From Flavobacterium okayamense (lineage in GTDB: Bacteria; Bacteroidota; Bacteroidia; Flavobacteriales; Flavobacteriaceae): DNA of 64,000 bases. Positions 46,416 through 56,072 of the stretch are shown here, in pieces (position 1 is the first letter of the stretch; each line of letters starts with the position of its first letter). A program made the translations under genes and the position numbers. The notes beneath the pieces are model-generated. The model was not told where the DNA came from. It did no database searches and was given only the letters and a program-made list of their open reading frames with translations. Where the stretch lies: positions 2,294,001 through 2,358,000 of the forward strand of contig NZ_AP024749.1 in assembly GCF_019702945.1 (NCBI RefSeq). The letters are read 5' to 3'.

Positions 46416-46501
46416 TCCTTATCACATATTAATCCAATTTGAGAAACCTATTTATAGATTTCTTCAGTAGACTTTATTTCAATTTCTAAATTATTCAAAA
46501 A

Positions 46502-47497
46502 ATGAAAACTATTTTAAATCAATTAATTACACATCAAACACTATCAAAACAAGAAGCAAAAGAAGTGTTACTTAACATATCAAAAGGTGATTATAACGAA
46601 AGTCAAATCGCTGCATTTATCACTGTTTATTTAATGCGAAATATCACTTTAGAAGAGTTAACTGGGTTTCGTGAAGCATTATTAGAATTGTGTATTCCTG
46701 TTGACTTTAGTGATTATAACACTATCGATTTATGCGGAACTGGTGGCGATGGAAAAGATACTTTTAATATTTCAACCTTAGCTTCATTTATAGTAGCCGG
46801 TGCCGGAATTAAAGTTGCAAAACACGGTAATTATGGAGTTTCCTCAATTTCTGGTTCAAGTAATGTTATGGAAATAATGGGTGTGAAATTTTCAAATAAC
46901 CAAGATTTTCTAAAAAAATGTATTGAAGAAACAAATATTGCCATTCTTCATGCGCCACTCTTCCACCCTGCTTTAAAAAATGTGGGGCCTATTCGTAAAA
47001 ATTTAGGTATCAAAACATTCTTTAATATGTTGGGACCAATGGTCAATCCTTCGTTTCCAAAGAATCAAATGGTAGGTGTTTTTAGTTTAGAATTAGCTCG
47101 AATGTATGCCTATTTATATCAAAATACAGAAGTTAATTTCAGCATTTTACATGGCTTAAGTGGATTTGATGAAGTTTCTTTAACCGATAATGTAAAAGTT
47201 ATTACGAATACATCGGAACAAATTATTTCTCCTGAAGATTTTGGCTTTCATAAAATTAAATTAGAAGCTATAAAAGGAGGAACAACGACTGATGAAGCTG
47301 CTAAAATATTTTACAATATTATTTCAGGAAAAGGAACTTTGGAACAAAAACAAGTGGTTTGTGCAAATACAGCGTTAGCAATTCAAACCGTTGAAAAATT
47401 AACCTTTGATGAGGCTTTTTCTAAAGCAGAAGAAAGTTTATTAAGTGGGAAAGCGTTTGAAAAACTAAATAAATTAATTGCAATTAGTAAACAATAA
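46502..47497 (+). CDS. trpD: Anthranilate phosphoribosyltransferase
   Basis: 331 aa, normal for TrpD. The PRPP-binding GTGGDGKDTFNIST lies near residue 77, with KHGNYGVSSISGSSNVMEIMG and the conserved HAPLFHPALKNVGPIRKNLGIKTFFNMLGPMVNP (by pattern). It joins anthranilate to PRPP to give phosphoribosylanthranilate. trpC follows after 10 bases. Confidence 0.96.
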   Translation: MKTILNQLITHQTLSKQEAKEVLLNISKGDYNESQIAAFITVYLMRNITLEELTGFREALLELCIPVDFSDYNTIDLCGTGGDGKDTFNISTLASFIVAGAGIKVAKHGNYGVSSISGSSNVMEIMGVKFSNNQDFLKKCIEETNIAILHAPLFHPALKNVGPIRKNLGIKTFFNMLGPMVNPSFPKNQMVGVFSLELARMYAYLYQNTEVNFSILHGLSGFDEVSLTDNVKVITNTSEQIISPEDFGFHKIKLEAIKGGTTTDEAAKIFYNIISGKGTLEQKQVVCANTALAIQTVEKLTFDEAFSKAEESLLSGKAFEKLNKLIAISKQ

Positions 47498-47507
47498 AAC
47501 TTACAGA

Positions 47508-48296
47508 ATGAACATCTTAGATAAAATTATATCCGACAAAAAACGAGAAGTGGAATTAAAGAAAAAATTAGTTTCAGTCAACCAATTAGAAGCTACTGAT
47601 TTATTCAATTCGCGAACAAAATCGTTAAGTAAAATTTTAGCCAATAGTAACATTGGAATTATTGCCGAACATAAAAGACGTTCCCCTTCAAAAAGTATTA
47701 TAAATTTTAATCATTCAGTTGAAGATGTAACGTTGGGTTATCAAAACGCTGGAGTTTCTGGAATTTCTGTTTTAACGGATGGAAAATATTTTGGTGGAAG
47801 TTCAGACGATTTACTGTTAACAAAAGCAACTGTAAATATTCCAGTTTTGAGAAAAGAGTTTATTATAGATGAATACCAAATTTTAGAAGCAAAAGCATTT
47901 GGAGCTGATGTTATTCTACTCATTGCAGCTGTTTTAACTCGAGAAGAAATTCAACATTTATCACTGTTTGCGCAAAGTTTAGGTTTAGAAGTTTTATTAG
48001 AAGTTCACAATCGGGAAGAATTAGAAAAATCGATAATGCCAAGTTTAAATATGATTGGTGTTAATAATAGAAATCTAAAAACATTTGAGGTTAGTTTAGA
48101 TTACAGTAAGGAACTAGCACAACTCATTCCTGATGAATTTGTAAAAGTTTCGGAAAGTGGCATAAGTTCAATTGAAGCTATTAAAGACTTACAACAATTT
48201 GGTTACCAAGGCTTTTTAATGGGAGAACATTTTATGAAAACTGATAATCCTGGAAACGAAGCTAAAGCATTCATTCAAAAACTGATTAAATTATGA
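47508..48296 (+). CDS. trpC: Indole-3-glycerol phosphate synthase
   Basis: 262 aa from the ATG at 47508 (MNILDKIISDKKREV); an upstream in-frame ATG at 47478 lies inside trpD. The TIM barrel shows IIAEHKRRSPSKSII, GISVLTDGKYFGGS, LRKEFIIDEYQI, GADVILLIAAVL, GVNNRNLKTFEV and VSESGIS, the usual catalytic loops. It closes the indole ring from CdRP. Its stop overlaps the start of trpF by 4 bases. Confidence 0.96.
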   Translation: MNILDKIISDKKREVELKKKLVSVNQLEATDLFNSRTKSLSKILANSNIGIIAEHKRRSPSKSIINFNHSVEDVTLGYQNAGVSGISVLTDGKYFGGSSDDLLLTKATVNIPVLRKEFIIDEYQILEAKAFGADVILLIAAVLTREEIQHLSLFAQSLGLEVLLEVHNREELEKSIMPSLNMIGVNNRNLKTFEVSLDYSKELAQLIPDEFVKVSESGISSIEAIKDLQQFGYQGFLMGEHFMKTDNPGNEAKAFIQKLIKL

Positions 48297-48925
48297 AACC
48301 CAAATTAAAAATATGCGGTATGAAAAATCTTGAAAATATTCAGGAAATTTCAACTTTAGAATCTGAATTCATAGGCTTTATTTTTTGGGAACCTTCAAAA
48401 AGATATTGCGATTTAGAATCATTACCCTTGCTACCAAAATCTATTAAAAAAGTTGGTGTATTTGTAAATGCTTATTTCTATGATATAATGGAAAAAGTAA
48501 AACAATATAATTTAGATATAGTCCAACTTCATGGCAACGAATCACCAACACTTTGTAGAGATTTAAAGAAAGAAAATATTACGGTTATTAAAGCTTTTGC
48601 TTTAAATAATGGGTTCAATTTTAGCATTTTAAAATACTTTGAAGCCACTTGTGATTATTTTTTATTTGATACAAAAGGTAGACTTCCAGGTGGTAACGGA
48701 ACTACTTTCGATTGGAAAATATTAGAAAATTATAATTTGGACACTCCATTTTTTTTAAGTGGCGGAATTGGACTCAATCAAACCAAACAATTAAAAGAAT
48801 TCTTCAGTTTAGAAGTTTCAAAAAAATGCTATGCTATCGATGTAAACAGCCAATTTGAAACTGAATATGGAATTAAAAACAAAAGTGAATTAAAACAATT
48901 TCAACAACTACTAAACACATTTTAA
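48293..48925 (+). CDS. trpF: Phosphoribosylanthranilate isomerase
   Basis: 210 aa TIM barrel. The catalytic Cys is in [12 protein letters not shown], the Asp in [18 protein letters not shown], and the phosphate loop in [12 protein letters not shown]-terminal [15 protein letters not shown] is also typical. It shares ATGA with trpC, so translation is probably coupled. trpB starts 2 bases later. Confidence 0.95.
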   Translation: MKPKLKICGMKNLENIQEISTLESEFIGFIFWEPSKRYCDLESLPLLPKSIKKVGVFVNAYFYDIMEKVKQYNLDIVQLHGNESPTLCRDLKKENITVIKAFALNNGFNFSILKYFEATCDYFLFDTKGRLPGGNGTTFDWKILENYNLDTPFFLSGGIGLNQTKQLKEFFSLEVSKKCYAIDVNSQFETEYGIKNKSELKQFQQLLNTF

Positions 48926-48926
48926 G

Positions 48927-50111
48927 ATGAATTATACTGTAGATGAAAACGGATTTTACGGAAAATTTGGTGGCGCATTTATTCCGGAAATGTTGTATCC
49001 AAATGTAGAAGAATTAAAACAAAAATATCTTCAAATCATGAACGAACCTTCTTTTCAAGAAGAATATCAGGATTTACTGAAACAATATGTGGGCAGACCT
49101 ACGCCATTATATTTTGCAAAACGATTATCAGAACAATACAATGCTAAAATCTATTTAAAAAGGGAAGATTTATGTCATACTGGTGCTCATAAAGTGAACA
49201 ATACCATCGGGCAAATTTTAATGGCTAAACGTTTAGGCAAAAAACGAATTATTGCCGAAACGGGTGCTGGTCAACATGGTGTGGCAACGGCTACAGTTTG
49301 TGCTTTAATGGGGTTAGAATGTATTGTATATATGGGCGAAATTGATATTCAACGCCAAGCTCCAAATGTTGCAAGAATGAAAATGTTAGGTGCCGTAGTT
49401 CGTCCAGCAACTTCAGGCTCTAAAACGTTGAAAGATGCTACAAATGAAGCGATTCGTGATTGGATTAATAATCCTACAGACACTTTTTATATTATCGGTT
49501 CTGTGGTTGGTCCACATCCTTATCCAGATATGGTTGCCAAGTTCCAACGCATTATTTCTCAAGAAATTAAGTCACAACTAAAAACTTTAGAAGGAACTGA
49601 AAATCCAAATTATGTTATTGCATGCGTAGGTGGCGGAAGTAATGCCGCTGGTGCATTTTATGAATATTTAGAGGAAGAAAATGTACAATTAATTGCTGCT
49701 GAAGCCGCTGGTAACGGTGTAGATTCTGGTGAAAGTGCTGCTACTTCTGTTTTGGGAAAAATAGGAATTATTCACGGAAGTAAAACCCTTTTAATGCAAT
49801 CTGAAGACGGACAAATAACGGAACCCTATTCTATTTCTGCAGGATTAGATTATCCAGGTGTTGGACCTTTACATGCACATTTGTTCGATTCCAAAAGAGC
49901 CATTTTTGAAGCGGTTACTGATGATGAAGCCATGCAAGCTGGATTAAATTTATGCAAAAAAGAAGGAATTATTCCTGCAATTGAATCATCTCATGCATTA
50001 GCTGTTTTAGACAAAAGAAAATTTCAACCTGATGATATAATTGTCATTAATTTATCGGGTCGTGGCGATAAAGATTTAAGTACTTATATAGATTACTTTG
50101 ATATATATTAA
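48927..50111 (+). CDS. trpB: Tryptophan synthase beta chain
   Basis: 394 aa, normal TrpB1 type. The PLP-binding Lys is in [13 protein letters not shown] (about residue 85), with [12 protein letters not shown], the phosphate-binding [12 protein letters not shown] and the C-terminal [12 protein letters not shown]. It condenses indole with serine to tryptophan, in complex with TrpA. A 72-base gap with AATTACGA-like repeats precedes trpA. Confidence 0.98.
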   Translation: MNYTVDENGFYGKFGGAFIPEMLYPNVEELKQKYLQIMNEPSFQEEYQDLLKQYVGRPTPLYFAKRLSEQYNAKIYLKREDLCHTGAHKVNNTIGQILMAKRLGKKRIIAETGAGQHGVATATVCALMGLECIVYMGEIDIQRQAPNVARMKMLGAVVRPATSGSKTLKDATNEAIRDWINNPTDTFYIIGSVVGPHPYPDMVAKFQRIISQEIKSQLKTLEGTENPNYVIACVGGGSNAAGAFYEYLEEENVQLIAAEAAGNGVDSGESAATSVLGKIGIIHGSKTLLMQSEDGQITEPYSISAGLDYPGVGPLHAHLFDSKRAIFEAVTDDEAMQAGLNLCKKEGIIPAIESSHALAVLDKRKFQPDDIIVINLSGRGDKDLSTYIDYFDIY

Positions 50112-50183
50112 AATTACGAATTATCAATTACGAAATAAAAGTATCAAATAAACGCATTAACAAACTAACGACTAAACATTGTT

Positions 50184-50945
50184 ATGAATAGAATTAATCA
50201 AAAACTTCAAGAAGATAAAAAACTTTTATCTATTTATTTTACAGCTGGTTTTCCAAACCTAAACGATACCACTACTATCATTAAAGAATTAGAAAAAAGT
50301 GGAGTCGATATGATTGAAATTGGTTTGCCATTTAGCGATCCTTTAGCAGATGGGCCAACCATTCAAGAAAGTTCAACAATTGCAATCGAAAATGGAATGA
50401 CTACAAAAGTTTTATTTGAACAACTGAAAGACATTCGTAAAACAGTACAAATTCCGTTAATAATAATGGGCTATTTTAATCCAATGATGCAATTTGGCGT
50501 AGATAATTTCTGTAATAAATGTGCAGAAATTGGAATTGATGGGCTAATTATTCCAGATTTGCCTTTAGAAATTTATAAAAGTGAATACCAATCTATTTTT
50601 GAAAAATACAATTTGAAAAATATCTTCTTAATTACGCCACAAACTTCCGAAAGTCGTATTCGAGAAATTGATGAATTATCCGAAAGTTTCATTTACATGG
50701 TGAGTTCGGCTGCAGTAACAGGAAGTCAGTCTGGTTTTGGAATCGAACAAACGGAATATTTCAAAAGAATTCACGATTTAAAATTGAAAAACCCTCAAAT
50801 TGTGGGCTTTGGTATAAAAGATAAAGAAACATTTAATCAAGCTATAGAATATCAAAAAGGAGCGATTATTGGTAGTGCATTTATAAATTTTATAAGAAAT
50901 CAACATTTCAATAAGATAAATGATTTTTGCAGCAACATATTGTAA
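50184..50945 (+). CDS. trpA: Tryptophan synthase alpha chain
   Basis: 253 aa TIM barrel. Catalytic Glu in IEIGLPFSDPLADGPTIQ and Asp in IDGLIIPDLPLE; phosphate site VSSAAVTGSQSGFG and GFGIKDKETF. It releases indole from indole-3-glycerol phosphate for TrpB. It is the last gene of the seven-gene trp operon. No terminator hairpin is obvious before the sulP promoter box. Confidence 0.97.
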   Translation: MNRINQKLQEDKKLLSIYFTAGFPNLNDTTTIIKELEKSGVDMIEIGLPFSDPLADGPTIQESSTIAIENGMTTKVLFEQLKDIRKTVQIPLIIMGYFNPMMQFGVDNFCNKCAEIGIDGLIIPDLPLEIYKSEYQSIFEKYNLKNIFLITPQTSESRIREIDELSESFIYMVSSAAVTGSQSGFGIEQTEYFKRIHDLKLKNPQIVGFGIKDKETFNQAIEYQKGAIIGSAFINFIRNQHFNKINDFCSNIL

Positions 50946-50969
50946 TTCAATAGAGCCAAATAAATTATG

Positions 50970-50977
50970 TACCTTTG
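50970..50977 (+). promoter_or_regulatory. -7 promoter element of the sulP gene
   Basis: TACCTTTG followed by GC-rich CCGC. It lies 31 bases before the start codon. No clear -33 TTG. Confidence 0.5.
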
Positions 50978-51007
50978 CCGCTTTTAAGCCAAAAAGTAGA
51001 TTTTTAA

Positions 51008-52543
51008 ATGCAAAAAGTATTCAACTTATTCGATTTTTCTCAAAAAGTAAATTATAAAACTGAAATATTAGCTGGATTAACCGTTGCTATGACGATGATT
51101 CCAGAATCGTTGTCATTTGCTATTCTAGCAGGATTTCCTCCTCTTGTCGGACTTTACGGCGCTTTTATCATGGGATTAATTACGGCTATTTTTGGTGGTC
51201 GTCCTGGTTTAATTTCGGGTGGTGCTGGAGCAACAGTAATTGTTTTAATTGCTTTAATGAAATCTCACGGATTGGAATATGTATTTGGTGCCATCATCAT
51301 CGCTGGAATTCTTCAAATATTTGTTGGATTATTCAAATTAGGAAAATTCATCCGTTTGGTTCCGCAACCTGTAATGTATGGTTTCGTGAACGGATTAGCG
51401 GTTGTAATTTTCATGTCACAATTGGAACAATTTAAAACCGTAATCAATGGAGAAACCACTTGGTTAAGCGGAAGTCCAATGTTAATCATGTTAGGATTAG
51501 TTGTATTAACTATTGCAATTGTTATTGGCTTACCAAAAATTACTAAAGCTATTCCTGCTTCATTAGTGGCTATTATGGTTGTTTTTGGAATTGTTTTAGC
51601 ATTTGGAATCGAAACCAAACAAGTAAAAGATATTGCTTCTGTAAGTGGAAGCCTTCCTCCTTTTCATATTCCTTCAATTCCATTAACTTGGGAAACCTTA
51701 CAAATCATTTTTCCTTATGGATTAGTGATGGCAGCTGTAGGCTTAACCGAAGGTTTGTTAACGCTTAATTTAGTCGATGAAATAACAGCTTCAAAAGGAA
51801 ATAGTAACCGTGAATGTTTAGCGCAAGGAACAGCGAATATTGCCAACGGATTTTTCTTCGGAATGGGTGGTTGCCCTATGATAGCACAAACTTTAGTTAA
51901 CTTATCTGCTGGTTCAAGAGCAAGATTATCAGGAATAATTGGGGCTTTAACCATTTTAGTAATCATATTAGTCGGTGCTCCAGTAATTGAATTATTACCA
52001 ATGGCTGCTTTAACGGGTGTTATGATTATGGTAGCGATTGGAACTTTTGAATGGACAAGCTTCAAAACTTTCAACAAAATGCCAAAATCGGATATTATTG
52101 TGATGTTAATTGTTACTTTGATTACGATTTTCATGCATAATTTAGCTTTAGCAGTCTTAATTGGAGTAATTATTTCAGCTTTAGTTTTTGCTTGGGAAAA
52201 TGCAAAACGTATTCGTGCGCGTAAATATGTAGATGAAAATGGAATAAAACATTACGAAATATTCGGACCCTTATTCTTTGGTTCTACGACAGCTTTTGCT
52301 GAAAAATTTGATATTCAAAACGACCCAAAAGAAATTATTATCGATTTTGCTGAAAGTAGAATTGCTGATATGAGCGCAATAGAAGCCGTAAACAATATTA
52401 CAAGCAAATACGCAAAAGAAGGAAAAACCGTTCATCTTCGTCATTTAAGCAACGATTGTATTGTGTTACTTAAAAATGCGGAAGCGATTATCGATGTCAA
52501 TATCTTAGAAGATCCTTCTTATAATGTAATGCCAGGAAAATAA
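51008..52543 (+). CDS. SulP family inorganic anion transporter
   Basis: 511 aa. About 12-14 membrane helices (about 20-400) with MTMIPESLSFAILAGFPPLVGLYGAF and GRPGLISGGAGATVIVLIAL near the N-terminus, hallmarks of SulP. The C-terminal STAS domain (about 415-505) shows IKHYEIFGPLFFGSTTAF and IIIDFAESRIADMSAIEAV. It could carry sulfate, bicarbonate or another anion; the substrate cannot be decided, and no sulfate genes or carbonic anhydrase are adjacent. Confidence 0.93.
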   Translation: MQKVFNLFDFSQKVNYKTEILAGLTVAMTMIPESLSFAILAGFPPLVGLYGAFIMGLITAIFGGRPGLISGGAGATVIVLIALMKSHGLEYVFGAIIIAGILQIFVGLFKLGKFIRLVPQPVMYGFVNGLAVVIFMSQLEQFKTVINGETTWLSGSPMLIMLGLVVLTIAIVIGLPKITKAIPASLVAIMVVFGIVLAFGIETKQVKDIASVSGSLPPFHIPSIPLTWETLQIIFPYGLVMAAVGLTEGLLTLNLVDEITASKGNSNRECLAQGTANIANGFFFGMGGCPMIAQTLVNLSAGSRARLSGIIGALTILVIILVGAPVIELLPMAALTGVMIMVAIGTFEWTSFKTFNKMPKSDIIVMLIVTLITIFMHNLALAVLIGVIISALVFAWENAKRIRARKYVDENGIKHYEIFGPLFFGSTTAFAEKFDIQNDPKEIIIDFAESRIADMSAIEAVNNITSKYAKEGKTVHLRHLSNDCIVLLKNAEAIIDVNILEDPSYNVMPGK

Positions 52544-52571
52544 GAATTTCAATTATTAATAAATTATAATT

Positions 52572-52598
52572 AGCTTTACTTTTTGTAAAGCTTTTTTT
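52572..52598 (+). terminator. Terminator of sulP, abutting the next start codon
   Basis: AGCTTTAC and GTAAAGCT form an 8-bp stem with a T5 loop and a T7 tail. The tail ends at the base before the ATG of the next gene (52599). Confidence 0.85.
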
Positions 52599-53102
52599 AT
52601 GCAGAAAATTTTCAGTGCTATACGAATATTGATCTCAATTACAATTATTGCAGTATTATTTAGATTAATGCATTGGCCTAATTCAATGTATCTTTTTCTT
52701 ATTGGACTTGGAGGAATATTTATTTTATATCCAATTCGATTTTATTTAAAAAAGGATAAAGTAGTTTTAGATTATATCAAACTTATTTTTGTAGAACTTT
52801 TTTGCTTTACAAGGTTTATTAAAATTCATCATTTACTCAAAATTGATACGTTAGAAATTATAACCGATATAATTGGAATTATTTGGATACTATTTGAAAT
52901 CTTTAATTTTATCAATAATATTAAACCTGAATACAAACCTATACTTCCAAAGTTTAATTTCAATTATATTTTTGCTTTAATAATACTTTTAGGAGCAATT
53001 TTCAAACTGATGCATTGGCCATATGCAAATATTCTGCTTGTAATAGGATTAATTTTATTGGCTCTATTTTTAATTTATGATGCTTTAAAACAAAAATCAT
53101 GA
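52599..53102 (+). CDS. Small membrane protein with duplicated GldL-like MHWP motif, function unknown
   Basis: 167 aa, about five hydrophobic helices. The sequence contains two related units: FRLMHWPNSMYLFLIGL (about residues 21-37) and FKLMHWPYANILLVIGL (about 131-147). F(K/R)xMHWP followed by a Gly-rich helix is the signature of the N-terminal membrane pair of GldL, the T9SS/gliding motor protein, so this may be a relative that lacks the cytoplasmic tail. It overlaps the M14 peptidase gene by 4 bases. No function is assigned. Confidence 0.7.
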   Translation: MQKIFSAIRILISITIIAVLFRLMHWPNSMYLFLIGLGGIFILYPIRFYLKKDKVVLDYIKLIFVELFCFTRFIKIHHLLKIDTLEIITDIIGIIWILFEIFNFINNIKPEYKPILPKFNFNYIFALIILLGAIFKLMHWPYANILLVIGLILLALFLIYDALKQKS

Positions 53103-54799
53103 AATACATTTTATTTTTCTTTTCAATATTTACAGTTGCCCAAAACCTAAAAACGCCTTTCGAATTAGGAAACGGAAATCAATCGACAACTTATTCGGAA
53201 TGTATTTCGTATTATGAAAAATTAGACAATCAATTTGAAACCATACAAATGCAAAAAATGGGTTTGACAGATAGTGGCGAACCGTTGCATATTGCAAGTT
53301 TTTCTTCTGATAAGAATTTTGATTTTAATTCGAATAAAGCTGTCATTTTACTTAATAACGGAATTCATCCTGGCGAACCTGACGGAATTGATGCTACTAT
53401 GATGCTGATGCGAGATTTGGCAACCAATACAATTAAAGTTCCGAAAAACTCAATTATAGTTGCGATTCCTGTTTACAATATTGGTGGCATGTTGAATCGA
53501 AATTCGCATTCTCGTGCTAATCAAAACGGACCAGAAGCCTATGGATTTAGAGGGAATGCACGTAACTATGATTTAAATCGTGATTTCATTAAATCGGACT
53601 CTAAAAATTCGAGAAGCTTCCAAGAGATTTTCCAATTGGTAAATCCAGATATGTTTATCGATAATCACGTTTCAAACGGTGCCGATTATCAATATACGTT
53701 TACTTGTATTGCTACGCAACACCAACGTTTGGGTGGAAAATTGGGTGAATTTTACAAAAACGAAATGCATCCTACTATCATGCAAAAATTAAAGCTGAAA
53801 AATATTGAAAGTGTTCCGTATGTCAACATTCATGGCGACATGCCGGATAACGGATTTGCGCAATTTATGGATTCGCCTCGATATGCTACTGGTTACACTA
53901 CGCTATTTAATGCATTAGGTTCGGTTCCAGAAACGCATATGCTAAAACCTTTCAAAGATCGTGTAAGAGTTACTTATGAGTACATGGTGGAAACCATTAA
54001 TTATGTAGATCAAAATGCTACAAAAATTAAAGCGTTGAAAAATCAAAATTTAGATAATTACAAAGCTGGAATGCAATATCCGTTACAATGGGAAATCGAT
54101 TCGACTAAAGTTTCTTATATCGATTTTATGGGTTACCAAGGCGGATATAAACCAAGTGATGTTTCGGGTAAAGAACGCTTGTATTATGACAAGAAACAAC
54201 CTTTTACTAAGAAAATTCCGTTTTATAATGATTATAAAGCAACGAAAGAAGTTACCATTCCAAGTTTTTATATCATTCCACAATCGCAATGGCCAATTAT
54301 TGAATTATTACAATTGAATAAAATTGAAATGCAACCGCTAGCTCAAGATACTGAAATTGAAGTGGAAAGCTATAAAATTGCATCTTTTGAAACGACTAAA
54401 TACCCATACGAAGGACATTACGGTCATTACATCACAACGGTTTCAAAATCAACTGAAAAAGTAAAATTTAGAAAAGGCGATTTTATGATTTCAACCAACC
54501 AAAAAGGAGTGAAATATTTATTGGAAACATTAGAACCAGAAGCAGTGGATAGTTATTTTAACTGGAACTTTTTTGATACGATTCTCCAACAAAAAGAATA
54601 TTTCTCAGCTTATGTTTTTGAAGATTTAGCAAAAGAGTTATTAGATAAAAACGCAAAATTAAAAGCGGAATTTGAAGCTAAAAAACAAAGTGATTCAAAA
54701 TTTGCAGAAAATGGTGCAGCCCAACTCGATTGGATTTATAAACATTCACCTTATTATGAAAAAGCGCATTTGCAGTATCCGGTTTATAGAGTTAAATAA
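53099..54799 (+). CDS. M14 family zinc carboxypeptidase, secreted
   Basis: 566 aa. A short N-terminal signal (ILFFFSIFTVAQ) is followed by an M14 catalytic domain (about 20-280). The HxxE zinc motif is NGIHPGEPDG, the Arg/Asn region is RNYDLNRDF, the third ligand His is in DNHVSNGADYQYT, and a likely catalytic Glu is in VPETHMLKPF. The C-terminal about 280 residues (PSFYIIPQSQWPIIELL) are the extra module seen in flavobacterial M14 proteins. It is probably periplasmic or extracellular. The start overlaps the preceding gene (ATGA). Confidence 0.9.
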   Translation: MKYILFFFSIFTVAQNLKTPFELGNGNQSTTYSECISYYEKLDNQFETIQMQKMGLTDSGEPLHIASFSSDKNFDFNSNKAVILLNNGIHPGEPDGIDATMMLMRDLATNTIKVPKNSIIVAIPVYNIGGMLNRNSHSRANQNGPEAYGFRGNARNYDLNRDFIKSDSKNSRSFQEIFQLVNPDMFIDNHVSNGADYQYTFTCIATQHQRLGGKLGEFYKNEMHPTIMQKLKLKNIESVPYVNIHGDMPDNGFAQFMDSPRYATGYTTLFNALGSVPETHMLKPFKDRVRVTYEYMVETINYVDQNATKIKALKNQNLDNYKAGMQYPLQWEIDSTKVSYIDFMGYQGGYKPSDVSGKERLYYDKKQPFTKKIPFYNDYKATKEVTIPSFYIIPQSQWPIIELLQLNKIEMQPLAQDTEIEVESYKIASFETTKYPYEGHYGHYITTVSKSTEKVKFRKGDFMISTNQKGVKYLLETLEPEAVDSYFNWNFFDTILQQKEYFSAYVFEDLAKELLDKNAKLKAEFEAKKQSDSKFAENGAAQLDWIYKHSPYYEKAHLQYPVYRVK

Positions 54800-54809
54800 T
54801 AAAATAAAT

Positions 54810-55469
54810 ATGAAATTGAGATTTTTAATTATATCGTACTTTTTTAGTATTATGTTATTTGCACAAGATAAAAATGAAAAAGATATTAAATACTATCAAA
54901 TTCAACATATTAATTCTGGCAATATTTTTTTAAAAAAAGGAAATGATTTTAATGCACTTCTTTCATTTCATTCTGTATTAGGATATAATTTTGATAAAAA
55001 TCCAATGACTGAGTATGAAATCTATGCAAGAAAAAAAATTGACTCATTATTTCCTATTTATCAGAAAAAGGAAAAGGAGAAATGGAAAGGAAAATGGAAA
55101 CTTCAACAACTACAAAATTTTGAATATAATTATGAATATATTGAGTTTAAAGATAGTTTAGTTCTTTTTTATAAAATTGAAGATGCTTTTAAACCATGTA
55201 GAATTGAAAATTTAAAATTTGCAAATTATAATGACCTAGATACATTAAATTTTTATAATTCTTTAGAATTTAAAAATAATGAGATTTGGGAATTTACTTT
55301 TGAAGTAATTAATGGAGAAAAAAGACTCAAAGTTTATTTACTAAGAGATGAAAATAAAGTTTATCGTACTTTATTGGATGAAAGAGGTCTTTTTAGAGAT
55401 GAACAAAAAAGAAAAAAAGCATTAGAAGAAGAAATACTTACATATTATGTTTTTGATCAAAATCAGTAA
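54810..55469 (+). CDS. Secreted protein of unknown function
   Basis: 219 aa from the ATG at 54810, which gives a signal peptide (RFLIISYFFSIMLFAQ); an in-frame upstream ATG at 54672 lies within the M14 gene. The mature protein is charged and rich in Lys, Glu, Tyr and Phe, with a helical start (INSGNIFLKKGNDFNALLSFHSVLGY, TPR-like) and a beta-rich middle (KWKGKWKLQQLQNFEYNYEYIEFKD by pattern). No family is recognised. It is 10 bases after the M14 gene and convergent with the next gene. Confidence 0.65.
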   Translation: MKLRFLIISYFFSIMLFAQDKNEKDIKYYQIQHINSGNIFLKKGNDFNALLSFHSVLGYNFDKNPMTEYEIYARKKIDSLFPIYQKKEKEKWKGKWKLQQLQNFEYNYEYIEFKDSLVLFYKIEDAFKPCRIENLKFANYNDLDTLNFYNSLEFKNNEIWEFTFEVINGEKRLKVYLLRDENKVYRTLLDERGLFRDEQKRKKALEEEILTYYVFDQNQ

Positions 55470-55473
55470 ACAA

Positions 55474-56064
55474 TTAGTTTGTCCCGTGTTTAATTCCACA
55501 ATCTTTAAAAAATTCTTTCATTAATTGCATTTTTTGAGTGCAAAGCTCTCCTACTGTAATTTCATTATTACTAGACCTATAATTATTACATTCAAAGCAA
55601 ATTTCAAGAAATCCAATTAAATTATTTTCATTGTCATAAAATAAAATTGCATTGCGGGGCATATAACAATCATTTACAACTAAGGTATTAACTTCTTCTT
55701 TAAACCCATAATTATAAATTAAATCTGTAAGTCTTTCTATTTGTTGAATATTTAATATTTGAATTTCATAAAAATTACTATCATTTAAAGAGTCTTTATT
55801 TGAAATAATTAAATCAAGATATTTTTGCAATTCTTCGCCTTCAACTCCTTCACCTTTATTTTGATAAGAAATAATTTTTATTTGGGAAGTAAAATTATAA
55901 GGGAAACTTAAAATCCTTTTTTCAAAACTTAACTTATTGCTTTTGAAACAGTTTGCTTTTTCAATTTCTTTTTCATACGTACTTTTCTTTTTTTGAGAAA
56001 ATGCAAAATTTGAAATTAAAATAGTTGAGATGCAAAAAACTAAAAACTTGATTGAATATTTCAT
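55474..56064 (-). CDS. Secreted protein of unknown function
   Basis: 196 aa with signal peptide (FLVFCISTILISNFAFSQ). Mature part has KKKSTYEKEIEKANCFKSNK, then alternating strands and helices, and a Cys-bearing end (LVVNDCYMPRNAILFYDNENN... EICFECNNYRSS... CTQKMQLMKEFFKDCG by pattern). ILFYDxxxxLIGFLEICFEC resembles the strand-loop core of small flavobacterial secreted proteins. No recognised domain. It is 4 bases from the convergent neighbour and 8 bases from the Nudix gene on the same strand. Confidence 0.62.
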   Translation of the reverse strand: MKYSIKFLVFCISTILISNFAFSQKKKSTYEKEIEKANCFKSNKLSFEKRILSFPYNFTSQIKIISYQNKGEGVEGEELQKYLDLIISNKDSLNDSNFYEIQILNIQQIERLTDLIYNYGFKEEVNTLVVNDCYMPRNAILFYDNENNLIGFLEICFECNNYRSSNNEITVGELCTQKMQLMKEFFKDCGIKHGTN

Positions 56065-56072
56065 TATAAATA

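Noticed and set aside
46416..46501. Hairpin between trpG and trpD
   Set aside because: AGAAACCTA/TAGATTTCT pairing is imperfect and lacks a T tract, so no terminator is called.
51313..52134. Two frames of 101 and 139 codons opposite the SulP gene
   Set aside because: They are antisense to a conserved transporter, with no start signals or recognisable domains.
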